From NCBI GenBank assembly GCA_902782125.1, contig CACZMA010000009.1:1-64000 (forward strand): 64,000 nucleotides of DNA, written 5' to 3'. A program made the translations under genes and the position numbers. Shown in pieces: positions 22,002 through 29,402 of the stretch. The notes under the pieces are model-generated. The model saw only the letters and a list, made by a program, of their open reading frames with translations, ran no database searches and had not been told where the DNA came from. The first letter of the stretch is position 1. Each line of letters begins with the position of its first letter. The stretch is from Oscillospiraceae bacterium (GTDB taxonomy: Bacteria; Bacillota; Clostridia; Saccharofermentanales; Saccharofermentanaceae).

Positions 22002-23071
22002 ATGGACACTATTACAGGTCGATTTGCGTCGGCTTCTGTCTTTGCTACGAATGTCGAAGACTATGCCAGATCGCAGATCCAAATGATACTTGATAACCAG
22101 GTATCTGTTAATTCAAAAGTATGCCTGATGCCGTTACCGACAAGATAATCCCACAGTTCATGGGTGTTGATATCGGATGCGGAATGCTCGTTGCCAAGGT
22201 AGAAGGAAGGTTTGAATATCCGAAGCTCGACAGGGTAATAAATGAGAACGTTCCGTCAGGCTTCAACATCAGAAAGAAGCCTCACAACAAGGCGCTGTTT
22301 GAGGTGATCTCTGATTTGAAATGCCTGCGTGCGATAAACAGTGATAAGGCACTAAAGAGCCTTGGAACTTTGGGCGGCGGCAACCACTTCATCGAAGTCG
22401 ATAAGGGCTGTGACGGATACTACATGATCATCCACACAGGCAGCAGACACTTAGGTTACGACGTTGCTGATTACTACACTGAAGCAGCCCGCAGAAGGCT
22501 AGCCAACATGGGCAGAGATGTTCCGTATGAGATGGCTTACGTTGAAGGTACGCTGATGGACGATTATCTTCACGATGTGGAGATCGCTACTGTTTATGCA
22601 TCGCTGAACAGGGAGATCATCTTGCATGAGATCGTGAAGGGCATGAAGTGGAAGGAGATCGAGCGTTATGAATCGATTCACAACTACATCGGTGTACTTC
22701 CTGATGGCACGCGTATTTTGCGCAAGGGCGCAGCATCTGCGCTTGAAGGAGAGAGGGTTATAATTCCCATCAACATGCGTGACGGAGTGATCCTTGGAGC
22801 TGGCAAAGGCAATCCTGATTGGAACTATTCTGCACCGCACGGGTCGGGCCGTGTAATGCGCCGTGATGAAGTTAAGAACCACTACACGGTATCGGCATTT
22901 AAGAACGACATGAAGGGAATTTATTCATCTTCTATAAGTGCAGGAACGCTTGATGAAGCACCGGTAGCTTATCGCAGAATCGATGAGATTCTTGACGTGA
23001 TTTCTGACAGCGTGGAAGTTACTGAAGTTATAAAGCCTGTCTATAACTTCAAGGCAGGAAAAGAGAGGTAA
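22002..23071 (+). pseudogene. RtcB2-type RNA ligase with internal deletion and frameshift
   Basis: The true start is ATG 22002 (AAAGGA upstream): MDTITGRFASASVFATNVEDY... SKVCLMP, then the frame closes at 22148. The rest continues in another frame from about 22121 (MPDAVTDKIIPQF, then GVDIGCGM, GGGNHFIE, IHTGSRHLG, SAPHGSGR). Compared with the intact RtcB at 16523, about 15 residues between MPD and TDK are missing, including the conserved VHSGKGCTIG. A TGCCTGATGCC-like short repeat at the junction suggests slippage or recombination. ATG 22121 could start a 316-aa C-terminal piece with its metal and His sites, but no good ribosome-binding site precedes it. Probably inactive. Confidence 0.8.
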
Positions 23072-23073
23072 GA

Positions 23074-23670
23074 ATGTTATTACAGATAAGTTCAGGCCAG
23101 GGCCCTGTTGAGTGCTCTGTCGGAGTCGAAAAGCTTGCCAAGTCTTTGCTTAAAGAGTTTGCCGGATCAAGGATTGTTTCAATCAATGCTGACTATTCCG
23201 ACAACGGCTACAAGTCTTGCGTAATGGAGTTTTCTGAAGATATTTCTTCTCTTGAAGGCACGGCCTTGTGGGTGTGGAAGAGCACTATAAGACCGGGCCA
23301 TCAGAGAAAGAACTGGTACATGGATCTTCATGTGATCAGGGAAGCCGAAACTATCGGCGAACTTGATCTGTCCGATTGCGAGATCACGACCATGCACTGC
23401 GGCGGCAAAGGCGGCCAGCATGTAAACAAAGTGGAGACTGGTGTGAGGATCGTACATAAGCCTACAGGCATCGTTGTCACATGCACTGAGGAAAGAAGCC
23501 AGGTACAGAACAAAAACCGCGCAATAAAGCGTCTTCAGAGCATTCTTGCAGCAAAGCAGGAAGACAAAAATGCTGATGCTTTGAATAATGCATGGCAGAA
23601 GCATACGGAGATAGTGAGGGGGAATCCTATACGCAAGTATGAAGGGGAAAGATTTAGACGGATAAAATGA
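23074..23670 (+). CDS. prfH: Peptide chain release factor H (PrfH)
   Basis: A 198-aa class I release-factor relative with GGQ in [18 protein letters not shown] near residue 110, and the N-terminal [13 protein letters not shown] typical of PrfH. PrfH lacks the normal codon-recognition domain. It is known to work with the linked ligase RtcB2 in rescuing ribosomes with damaged decoding-centre rRNA. The gene starts 2 bp after the rtcB2 stop, exactly the expected operon. PrfH looks intact although its partner is broken; RtcB at 16523 might substitute. Confidence 0.92.
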   Translation: MLLQISSGQGPVECSVGVEKLAKSLLKEFAGSRIVSINADYSDNGYKSCVMEFSEDISSLEGTALWVWKSTIRPGHQRKNWYMDLHVIREAETIGELDLSDCEITTMHCGGKGGQHVNKVETGVRIVHKPTGIVVTCTEERSQVQNKNRAIKRLQSILAAKQEDKNADALNNAWQKHTEIVRGNPIRKYEGERFRRIK

Positions 23671-23671
23671 T

Positions 23672-23809
23672 GTGATTCTTTCTCTGGTGATAACTTTGAT
23701 CGGGTTACTGGTCAGTATTGTCTCGCTGTTGCTCAAGGCATTTGAGTATCTGGCTAGCAAATACAGGAAAAATGAAAAACCTCACCCAAAGACTGGCACT
23801 CTAGGGTGA
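23672..23809 (+). CDS. Candidate type I toxin: small hydrophobic peptide (45 aa)
   Basis: GTG follows the prfH stop by one base. The peptide is one hydrophobic helix (VILSLVITLIGLLVSIVSLL) and a basic tail (KYRKNEKPHPKTG). The 3' coding end contains a stem, CCTCACCC...GGGTGAGG. On the minus strand this stem is followed by TTTT, the arrangement of type I toxins whose antisense RNA terminates inside the toxin gene. No good ribosome-binding site is visible, so translation is uncertain. Resemblance is structural, not by known family. Confidence 0.45.
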   Translation: MILSLVITLIGLLVSIVSLLLKAFEYLASKYRKNEKPHPKTGTLG

Positions 23810-23812
23810 GGT
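23775..23812 (-). terminator. Terminator on the minus strand overlapping the toxin-like ORF
   Basis: Perfect 9-bp stem ACCTCACCC (23779-23787) / GGGTGAGGT (23804-23812). On the minus strand it continues into T-rich sequence. It could end an antisense RNA arising from the right. On the plus strand no T-run follows. Confidence 0.55.
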
Positions 23813-23951
23813 AATTATTAACACTACCTGGAAGCAACCGTCTTTGCAGACCATGCTTTCATGACAGTGTTTTAGTATCATCACATATGTCAGTCAACGT
23901 GCTGCTATATGCGACAATTTGCGAACACACCACCTCCTATAATCAGGGCAT

Positions 23952-24113
23952 AAGCTCATTGAGAAGAAGACGCTCTCTTACAAGGATATTGCTCCAATAA
24001 GGGAGAAGTATGATCCTGATCCGGAAGATATGAAAATCAAAACAATGAAAAGAATAATAAAAGAATTGATGGATTTAAGGCAGGCCCGGCAGAATCAGAT
24101 CCGAAAGGATTAA
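23952..24113 (+). pseudogene. C-terminal remnant of an FtsH-like AAA/M41 gene
   Basis: The frame KLIEKKTLSYKDIAPIREKY and its 33 following codons to TAA has no start. Its first 20 residues match the C-terminus of the intact gene at 29403 (KLIEKRTLSYKDIATLREMY). Just upstream is CCTATAATCAGGGCA, which matches CCTATAATCAAGGCA in the intact gene's promoter. So promoter and tail remain, and about 370 codons have been lost by deletion. Confidence 0.8.
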
Positions 24114-24165
24114 AGATACATACAGCAATATGTAATAACGGTCTAACAAAACAGAACCATAGGTT

Positions 24166-24840
24166 ATGAAGATGAAGAATAGTATGCATTTCGAAATAAC
24201 TGATGCAGATGTTATTGCTGCCACTAAAAGATTTAGGAACAAATTTAATGAGGATGGCAAAGCAAAGAAAGGACCGTTTTTTAACGGGACTCAGGCATGG
24301 TCATTTGACAAGAATGACATAGAACTGTTTAAGAATGCAGTTTGGCAGGGATATCTGGATGCCAGCAGGACTTTTCACGGCATAAAAGGTACAGACAAAA
24401 ACAAAGGCGCTTTCCTTAAACTGGCAAAATCGATCCAAGCATATTTCAAGGATGATAAATCTTTCGACCATAATAGATGGTGCAAAGCTTTTATAGCAGA
24501 TATTATAAAATTCAACCATTATGAAGCACGATATGGTCAGGCTCAGAAGGCAATTAACATGGCATTCAAATACCTGTTTTGCTGCGACAATATTGACGAA
24601 CAAACAAGAAAAAAGTTTGACCCCTGCCATATGCCGCTCGATCAGTATACATTGGCATGGTACTTCCTGCAGGGAGGAAACTTGTTTTTGGAATGGAGTT
24701 GTCTAAGCCAGGAACAATATGAGACCATTTCAACCGACATCAGAACCATTCTTGGAAATGATACATTAAGAGCTGAACTGGTTATCTGGCAAGTAATGAA
24801 GCCAAAGATCATTAATCTTAAGTCCAAATTAACAGTTTAA
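24166..24840 (+). CDS. Orphan family protein with GQAQK...CHMPLD motifs, copy 2 (224 aa)
   Basis: Paralog of the gene at 21002. YGQAQKAINMAFKYLFCCDN and PCHMPLDQYTLAW lie in the same order and spacing, and both have GPF near the N-terminus and a LDA/LDT-SRTF-like segment. No characterised family is recognised. It is helical by pattern, with a Cys-rich core. The start has only a weak AGG upstream. It sits just behind the FtsH-like remnant, in whose former place it may have been inserted. Confidence 0.7.
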   Translation: MKMKNSMHFEITDADVIAATKRFRNKFNEDGKAKKGPFFNGTQAWSFDKNDIELFKNAVWQGYLDASRTFHGIKGTDKNKGAFLKLAKSIQAYFKDDKSFDHNRWCKAFIADIIKFNHYEARYGQAQKAINMAFKYLFCCDNIDEQTRKKFDPCHMPLDQYTLAWYFLQGGNLFLEWSCLSQEQYETISTDIRTILGNDTLRAELVIWQVMKPKIINLKSKLTV

Positions 24841-24974
24841 CTAATCGGGATCTATGCACTATTTTTAGCCCATCCCCATCACTCTACTATGATCATCCAG
24901 AAATAACTATTTAAGATTGGAGGAATCGCCAGAGTGAAGATCAAGAAGTAATTCTCCCCTTTCTTGTGTGTGCT

Positions 24975-25000
24975 GGGGCCTGCCGGAGACGGCGGGCTCC
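24975..25000 (+). terminator. Strong GC hairpin with GAGA tetraloop
   Basis: An 11-bp stem (24975-24985 with 24990-25000, two G-T pairs) closed by GAGA. The following TTCATT is a poor T-run, so termination is likely but not certain. Upstream, GGAGG at 24920 precedes a five-codon ORF (GTGAAGATCAAGAAGTAA), perhaps a leader or a gene relic. Confidence 0.5.
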
Positions 25001-25074
25001 TTCATTAGTAACAGGATGACAAACTGTCCGTATAAATGGACTCATGGCTTGAGATGGCATGCTATACTGTGGCT

Positions 25075-25156
25075 ACCATAGAGAGTGCGGAAGGGACAAG
25101 CCCGGTGATCGCACAGCAACCTGCCTCGTGTAAGGTGCTAATGCTTGAACGATGGT
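25075..25156 (+). promoter_or_regulatory. SAM-I-like riboswitch aptamer (candidate)
   Basis: P1 would be ACCAT (25075) / ATGGT (25152). P2 is GTGCG/CGCAC enclosing GGGACAAGCCC and GGTGAT. Then AGCAACC pairs across to AAGGTGC, followed by TAATGC. Order and spacing follow the S-box core (GGGAxxGGCCC-GATGA-GCAACC-GGTGCxAA). P4 looks reduced or absent, so it may be a variant of the SAM-I clan. TATACT at 25063-25068 is a plausible -10. ACGAT of the P1 side can alternatively pair with ATCGT near 25195, giving a switch just before the AAGGAGG of the next gene. Confidence 0.55.
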
Positions 25157-25221
25157 TTCTTACTTCTTATTGATCCTGTCGTTCGGGATGCAAGATCGTA
25201 GATTTATAAGGAGGAAGAATT

Positions 25222-25407
25222 ATGTCTAACAACATCGATTACATTACAAGGTACCAGAAGGCCAACACCATTCAGGATAATGTTCGTCTCAGCAAGAAGT
25301 ATGATGCTGACATCATTGAGTGCCTGAATTCTCTGGATAACAAGGGTAAGGCAACTTACATCAAGGAACTCATCCGCAAGGACATGCGCAGCAAAGGCAT
25401 ACAGTAA
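25222..25407 (+). CDS. Small ribbon-helix-helix-like protein (61 aa)
   Basis: AAGGAGG site 5' of the ATG. The sequence MSNNIDYITRYQKAN, then a beta-like NVRLSKKYDADIIECLNSL and KATYIKELIRKDMR, fits the small Arc/MetJ-type ribbon-helix-helix proteins of Firmicutes. Such proteins bind DNA as dimers or serve as antitoxins. It lies behind the SAM-I-like leader and 15 bp before the Sel1-repeat gene. Confidence 0.65.
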   Translation: MSNNIDYITRYQKANTIQDNVRLSKKYDADIIECLNSLDNKGKATYIKELIRKDMRSKGIQ

Positions 25408-25422
25408 GAGGAGGTGCCTGTA

Positions 25423-26337
25423 GTGACTGTTGAAGAAGCGAGAGGCTATGTAACTGATTACTACCTGTCAGAGACGCATTCTGACGAAGATAAGTTCAGC
25501 TTTGTGGAAGCTCTTCATTTTCTGATTAAAGAGCGGAACGACCCTAACGATATGCATAATCTTGCGTGGTTCTATGCTGAGGAGAGGGTGTTCGATCTGC
25601 AGCTCAAGTATCTTGAGATGGCAGCGAAGCAGGAGTTCTTCCCTGCGTACGAAGGTCTTGGGTATTACTGGTATTACGGTCATGGCGGCACGGTGGATTA
25701 TGAGAAGGCATTCCATTACTTCAGCAAGGGTGCCGGGAGCAAAGACGATTACCTCAGGATCGGCTGTGAATGCAAGCTGGCTGATATGTACCACTACGGA
25801 TACTATGTCGGGAAAGACGAGGCGAGATACAAAGGGATAATAGAGAGACTCTTCCTGGAGATGTCTCATCCTGAGGATCTCCGAACTGTTGTGGACATGG
25901 AATTCATCTGCGAACCGTCGCTTGATGTGAGGGTTGCAGAGATAAGACTGGAACAGGGAAGGCATGCTGAGGCTGTGAAGCTGCTCAGACGGGCAAGGGT
26001 GATTTTCGCGGAGTACCTCCGCAGCAATCCTTCCTGGTGGGGCAATATCGAAGAGATAGAGAATGTTGTCATGAGACTTCACGAGAACTCGATAGACTGG
26101 GAAGACGGCATCGATCTTTACGATCTGTTCTGGCTCGCACGGGAAGGACTCTCGATGAGCTTCTGTTATCAGAAGTGCAGGTTCAAGGTCGAATGCCTGG
26201 AAGACGAGGGCGGGATCGCCATCAGGTTCAACAACAGGTGGTATAGAGATACCAGAGATTTCTTCGAGAAAGCGAAGATAGGCGGCAGGCCCCTTACGGC
26301 GCTATATAACGACCTGAACAGATACAGGATAGCTTGA
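25423..26337 (+). CDS. Sel1/TPR-repeat protein (304 aa)
   Basis: GTG 25423 is preferred, 8 bp after GAGGAGGTG; GTG 25414 lies within that site. Residues about 45-140 contain Sel1-like repeats (LKYLEMAAKQEFFPAYEGLGYYW, YEKAFHYFSKGA..., CKLADMYHYGYYVG). These form a helical scaffold for protein-protein contacts. The C-terminal 150 residues are unassigned. Operon partner of the small RHH gene under the riboswitch candidate, upstream of the WYL-LRR gene. No catalytic motif is visible. Confidence 0.75.
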   Translation: MTVEEARGYVTDYYLSETHSDEDKFSFVEALHFLIKERNDPNDMHNLAWFYAEERVFDLQLKYLEMAAKQEFFPAYEGLGYYWYYGHGGTVDYEKAFHYFSKGAGSKDDYLRIGCECKLADMYHYGYYVGKDEARYKGIIERLFLEMSHPEDLRTVVDMEFICEPSLDVRVAEIRLEQGRHAEAVKLLRRARVIFAEYLRSNPSWWGNIEEIENVVMRLHENSIDWEDGIDLYDLFWLAREGLSMSFCYQKCRFKVECLEDEGGIAIRFNNRWYRDTRDFFEKAKIGGRPLTALYNDLNRYRIA

Positions 26338-26371
26338 TGGGTTATATATGGTGCATGGTGCCGGATAGAAT
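26336..26371 (+). promoter_or_regulatory. Island dyad promoter, site K
   Basis: GATG (26336-26339, overlapping the Sel1 stop codon), N14, CATG (26354-26357), N8, TAGAAT (26366-26371). First of two such sites before the WYL-LRR gene. Confidence 0.65.
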
Positions 26372-26404
26372 AAGTAATTGAAGAAGAATGTCTCCTGAAG
26401 GGAA

Positions 26405-26440
26405 GATGGGATAGAATTGGTGCATCTTCTCCGATATGAT
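26405..26440 (+). promoter_or_regulatory. Island dyad promoter, site J
   Basis: GATG (26405-26408), N14, CATC (26423-26426), N8, TATGAT (26435-26440). Expected start near 26447, 24 nt ahead of the WYL-LRR ATG. A WYL protein under this promoter could be autoregulated. Confidence 0.7.
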
Positions 26441-26470
26441 GCGAATAACGAGGAATGAGGAGGTAAGACA

Positions 26471-28696
26471 ATGATCGAACATAACAAGAGTAAGGGTCTG
26501 GTGTACGAGATTATCAGAAAATGTGCGACTGAACAGAAGCCAATCAATCAGGCAGAGATATACACGAAGATCAAGGAGATCGGGGAACGATGCGACAGGA
26601 AGACTGTCGGAAGAACTCTCGATCACCTCAGATCAGAATATGGGCAGAACGAAGACGGAACTTGGCGTAATGAAGAGATCAGGCTTCATTATGTTGTTGT
26701 CAGCAGGTCATCGTCTCCTATTTACAAGCAGTATTGGTTTGAGACGAATTGTGATGATGATGAGTTCACGGACGATGAACTGATGTTCCTGATGGATGCC
26801 GTACAGTTCTCCAAGCATGTTGATCAGCGCTTCGCTGAAGAGATTGCCAGGAAGCTGAGTTACTTGAGCAGCGACAGGTTCAACAGAGTGCTGGCGCTAC
26901 ACACGAAGATCAATGAGAAGAGCGTTCCGGTCAATAAGGAATTCCTGGCCGTTCAGGGCGACATCAACAAGGCCATCTATGAACGCAGACAGATATCTTT
27001 TAATGTAAATGAATACGGTACCGACAAGGAGCTTCACCAGGTTGGAGATAGAGTAACGGTATGCCCGTTCAAGATAGTTGTATCTGACGGTGATTACTAT
27101 CTGCTTTGTGCCAAGCCCGGGAGCGATGCGATGAAGACATACCGTGTTGACAGGCTTACCAATGTGGAGATTACTGAGAAGGGATTCCCTTTTTCGTCTC
27201 TCGCGAGAGAAGCTGAGCAGTACCCGAGCAATTACATTATCGAGCACCGGTATATGAACAGCGGAGAAGTCGTGAATGTGACGCTTCGGATCGACAGGTC
27301 GATCCTCGGCGAGGTTATCGATTCATTCGGAAAGAAGATCACTATCGAAGAGCCTGATGCTGCGGCAAGCCGTCTTACTGTGTATCTGAAGAGCGGTGAG
27401 AGGGATATAGTTGACTGGGTAATGAGGTATGGTGAATATGCTGTAATCGAAGATCCTGAGTATCTTAGAGAAGAACTTGTGGAAAGAGCAGGGGTCATCG
27501 CTGAGTATAACAAAACAAACAGCAACGAAGACATCAGATATGTGGAGGAGATCAGAAAAACATCCAGATTCAACATGTTGTCACTGCGCGATATAGACCT
27601 GAACGGAAGAGAAACACATAAGAATCTGGAAGGGGTAAAGCGGGCGTGCTTCCGTCATAACGGGATCAGTGATTTCTCTTTCCTTCATTCATATACCGGG
27701 CTGAACGAGTTGACGATCTCTCACAATGCGATAAGCAATCCTGAAGTGATCTCAGAGTTGGACAGTCTCTTCAATCTTGCTCTGGTAAGAACCGGTGTAA
27801 AGGATCTGGATTTCCTTGCAGGAATGGAAAGATTATCCAAACTTACATTAGATGAGTATTCGCTGGAGAATATTGAAACCATCTATGCTCTGCCTAATCT
27901 GAAGTTCCTTACTGTCAATAGAGCGGTATCCAGGATGATCAATAAGAGGCGGCTCAGGGATGCGTTCGGAGATTCGTTAAGATATAACGTTTCTGACGGA
28001 CACAGGATGCTCACTCCGTTCCTTATGAATGCACTGCCGCCTGTTGACGGACATCATAACTTTGCAAATAGGTATTCCGAAGAATTACAGGCGTTCTCGA
28101 CCATCGAGCTGACTGACTGTAACAAGAGAGATTATCTTTGCAGCGAGATCTTTGCCGGATTAAGAGCTCGTGGCGGGAACGGTGAGAGATTTGAGATCAT
28201 TGATGAGACTTGTGACAGTAACGAGAGAGTCAGATTGTTCGAGAATATGGAGATTTTTGCCGGCAAGCAGTATGCCTGGTATGTGACATATAAGGGCGAG
28301 CCTTTGGAAGAAGATGAACTTGATACAGATAAGGTGTATACCATCTCGATCTTCAAGCAGGATCACGGTCTTAAGCTGGTTGGTATAGCAAGACATCTCC
28401 CACCCGATGGCTTGAGTACTCCTGAAAGCAAGACTATCTACGATGAGCTGATATATGCCTTCTATGCGCATATTAGGTATCTGCTCGATAACGAGATCGG
28501 TTGGATGGAGCTGGGTGGTGAAGCGGCACGCGCCTTCAGCAGAGTAAGTACGATGAGTGATCTTATCGATCCGAATACTCTGATCGGATCAGGTGTCTCG
28601 GACAGTATAGAGATCGATGCCGATGATTACCATTATTTCCGTAAGGACGGTCGTGGCAGGAAGAGGAAGAAGATAGCATACGGGTTCATACTGTAA
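26471..28696 (+). CDS. WYL-domain regulator fused to leucine-rich repeats (741 aa)
   Basis: Residues 1-60 form a winged helix (DRKTVGRTLDHLRSE). A WYL core occupies about 155-240 (VCPFKIVVSDGDYYLLCAK, YRVDRLTNVEI), and a WCX-like extension runs to about 345. From about 380 to 470 short leucine-rich repeats follow (NLEGVKRACFRHNGISDFSFL, LNELTISHNAISN...). The last 270 residues are unassigned and end in a basic RGRKRKK tail. WYL regulators are usually about 300 aa, so the LRR and C-terminal parts are unusual and may sense a protein partner. Two island promoter sites lie upstream and AGGAGG precedes the ATG. Confidence 0.85.
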   Translation: MIEHNKSKGLVYEIIRKCATEQKPINQAEIYTKIKEIGERCDRKTVGRTLDHLRSEYGQNEDGTWRNEEIRLHYVVVSRSSSPIYKQYWFETNCDDDEFTDDELMFLMDAVQFSKHVDQRFAEEIARKLSYLSSDRFNRVLALHTKINEKSVPVNKEFLAVQGDINKAIYERRQISFNVNEYGTDKELHQVGDRVTVCPFKIVVSDGDYYLLCAKPGSDAMKTYRVDRLTNVEITEKGFPFSSLAREAEQYPSNYIIEHRYMNSGEVVNVTLRIDRSILGEVIDSFGKKITIEEPDAAASRLTVYLKSGERDIVDWVMRYGEYAVIEDPEYLREELVERAGVIAEYNKTNSNEDIRYVEEIRKTSRFNMLSLRDIDLNGRETHKNLEGVKRACFRHNGISDFSFLHSYTGLNELTISHNAISNPEVISELDSLFNLALVRTGVKDLDFLAGMERLSKLTLDEYSLENIETIYALPNLKFLTVNRAVSRMINKRRLRDAFGDSLRYNVSDGHRMLTPFLMNALPPVDGHHNFANRYSEELQAFSTIELTDCNKRDYLCSEIFAGLRARGGNGERFEIIDETCDSNERVRLFENMEIFAGKQYAWYVTYKGEPLEEDELDTDKVYTISIFKQDHGLKLVGIARHLPPDGLSTPESKTIYDELIYAFYAHIRYLLDNEIGWMELGGEAARAFSRVSTMSDLIDPNTLIGSGVSDSIEIDADDYHYFRKDGRGRKRKKIAYGFIL

Positions 28697-28723
28697 GTCT
28701 GATAAGGACTTATAATGACATCG

Positions 28724-28755
28724 GCCCGGCAAGATATCTGCCGGGCTTATTTTTT
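28724..28755 (+). terminator. Intrinsic terminator after the WYL-LRR gene
   Basis: Perfect 8-bp stem GCCCGGCA / TGCCGGGC followed by TTATTTTTT. Confidence 0.9.
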
Positions 28756-28813
28756 GTTGTGCGTCATATCTGACCCATAAGTCATCTTAGAATCAGCTGG
28801 AGAGTTTGTTGGG

Positions 28814-29299
28814 ATGGGAGAAACAGATATGAAAAAAACAGCGGATACGGAAAGGCTCACATTAAGGCAGCTTACGCCTGAAGAGTGGACCATGATCGTT
28901 AATAACATTATTGATAACGGTGAGGTCCTGTGGCAGTTCGGGTGCGAGGATGGTGATGCTTTTCGTGAAGCTGCATCGGAAATGAATTCCGGGGAAGTGA
29001 TCTACCGTGCCATTGTGCTCAAGTCGAGCTGCGAGATCATCGGATATGCCGGAGTGACGCCCGTGAGCGGGAATATCGAATTCTATGTGCTGAACGCATT
29101 CCGGAGACAGGGATATGCGTACGAAGGTATCAGGGCATTCATAGAGATGTGCGGGCTGGACAGGATCACTGCTGAGACGATGTGCGATAACGAGCCGAGC
29201 ATAAGGCTGTTGGAGAAGCTGGGCTTCAGATCGAACGGTTTTGGATTCAATTTCAGCACGAACCAGAGCCTGCGTATGTTTGAGTGGCAAGGAAGCTGA
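28814..29299 (+). CDS. GNAT-family N-acetyltransferase
   Basis: A 161-aa RimJ/RimL-like fold: ERLTLRQLTPEEW at the start, a central GYAGVTPVSGNIEFYVLNAFRRQGYAYEG with the acetyl-CoA loop, and NEPSIRLLEKLGF near the end. It transfers an acetyl group, commonly to an N-terminal amine or small amine; the substrate is not predictable. ATG 28829 with GGGAG upstream is an equally good start. A partial island-like motif (CATA-N8-TAGAAT, 28776-28793) lies upstream but lacks the GATG arm. Confidence 0.85.
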   Translation: MGETDMKKTADTERLTLRQLTPEEWTMIVNNIIDNGEVLWQFGCEDGDAFREAASEMNSGEVIYRAIVLKSSCEIIGYAGVTPVSGNIEFYVLNAFRRQGYAYEGIRAFIEMCGLDRITAETMCDNEPSIRLLEKLGFRSNGFGFNFSTNQSLRMFEWQGS

Positions 29300-29328
29300 T
29301 GTCATAGCAGAGTAGAAACTGACATGAC

Positions 29329-29364
29329 GATGAGACAAATAACGACCATCGGTCTGCCTATAAT
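29329..29364 (+). promoter_or_regulatory. Island dyad promoter, site F
   Basis: GATG (29329-29332), N14, CATC (29347-29350), N8, TATAAT (29359-29364). Start expected near 29371, ahead of the FtsH-like gene. The remnant at 23952 keeps a similar -10 region but has lost the dyad. Confidence 0.75.
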
Positions 29365-29402
29365 CAAGGCAATGATACTGAATGATCAGGAGGAATAAGA
29401 GT

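Noticed and set aside
24860..24893. CCATC...TATGAT as an island dyad promoter
   Set aside because: Spacing is one base short and the GATG arm is absent, so it was left out of the motif count.
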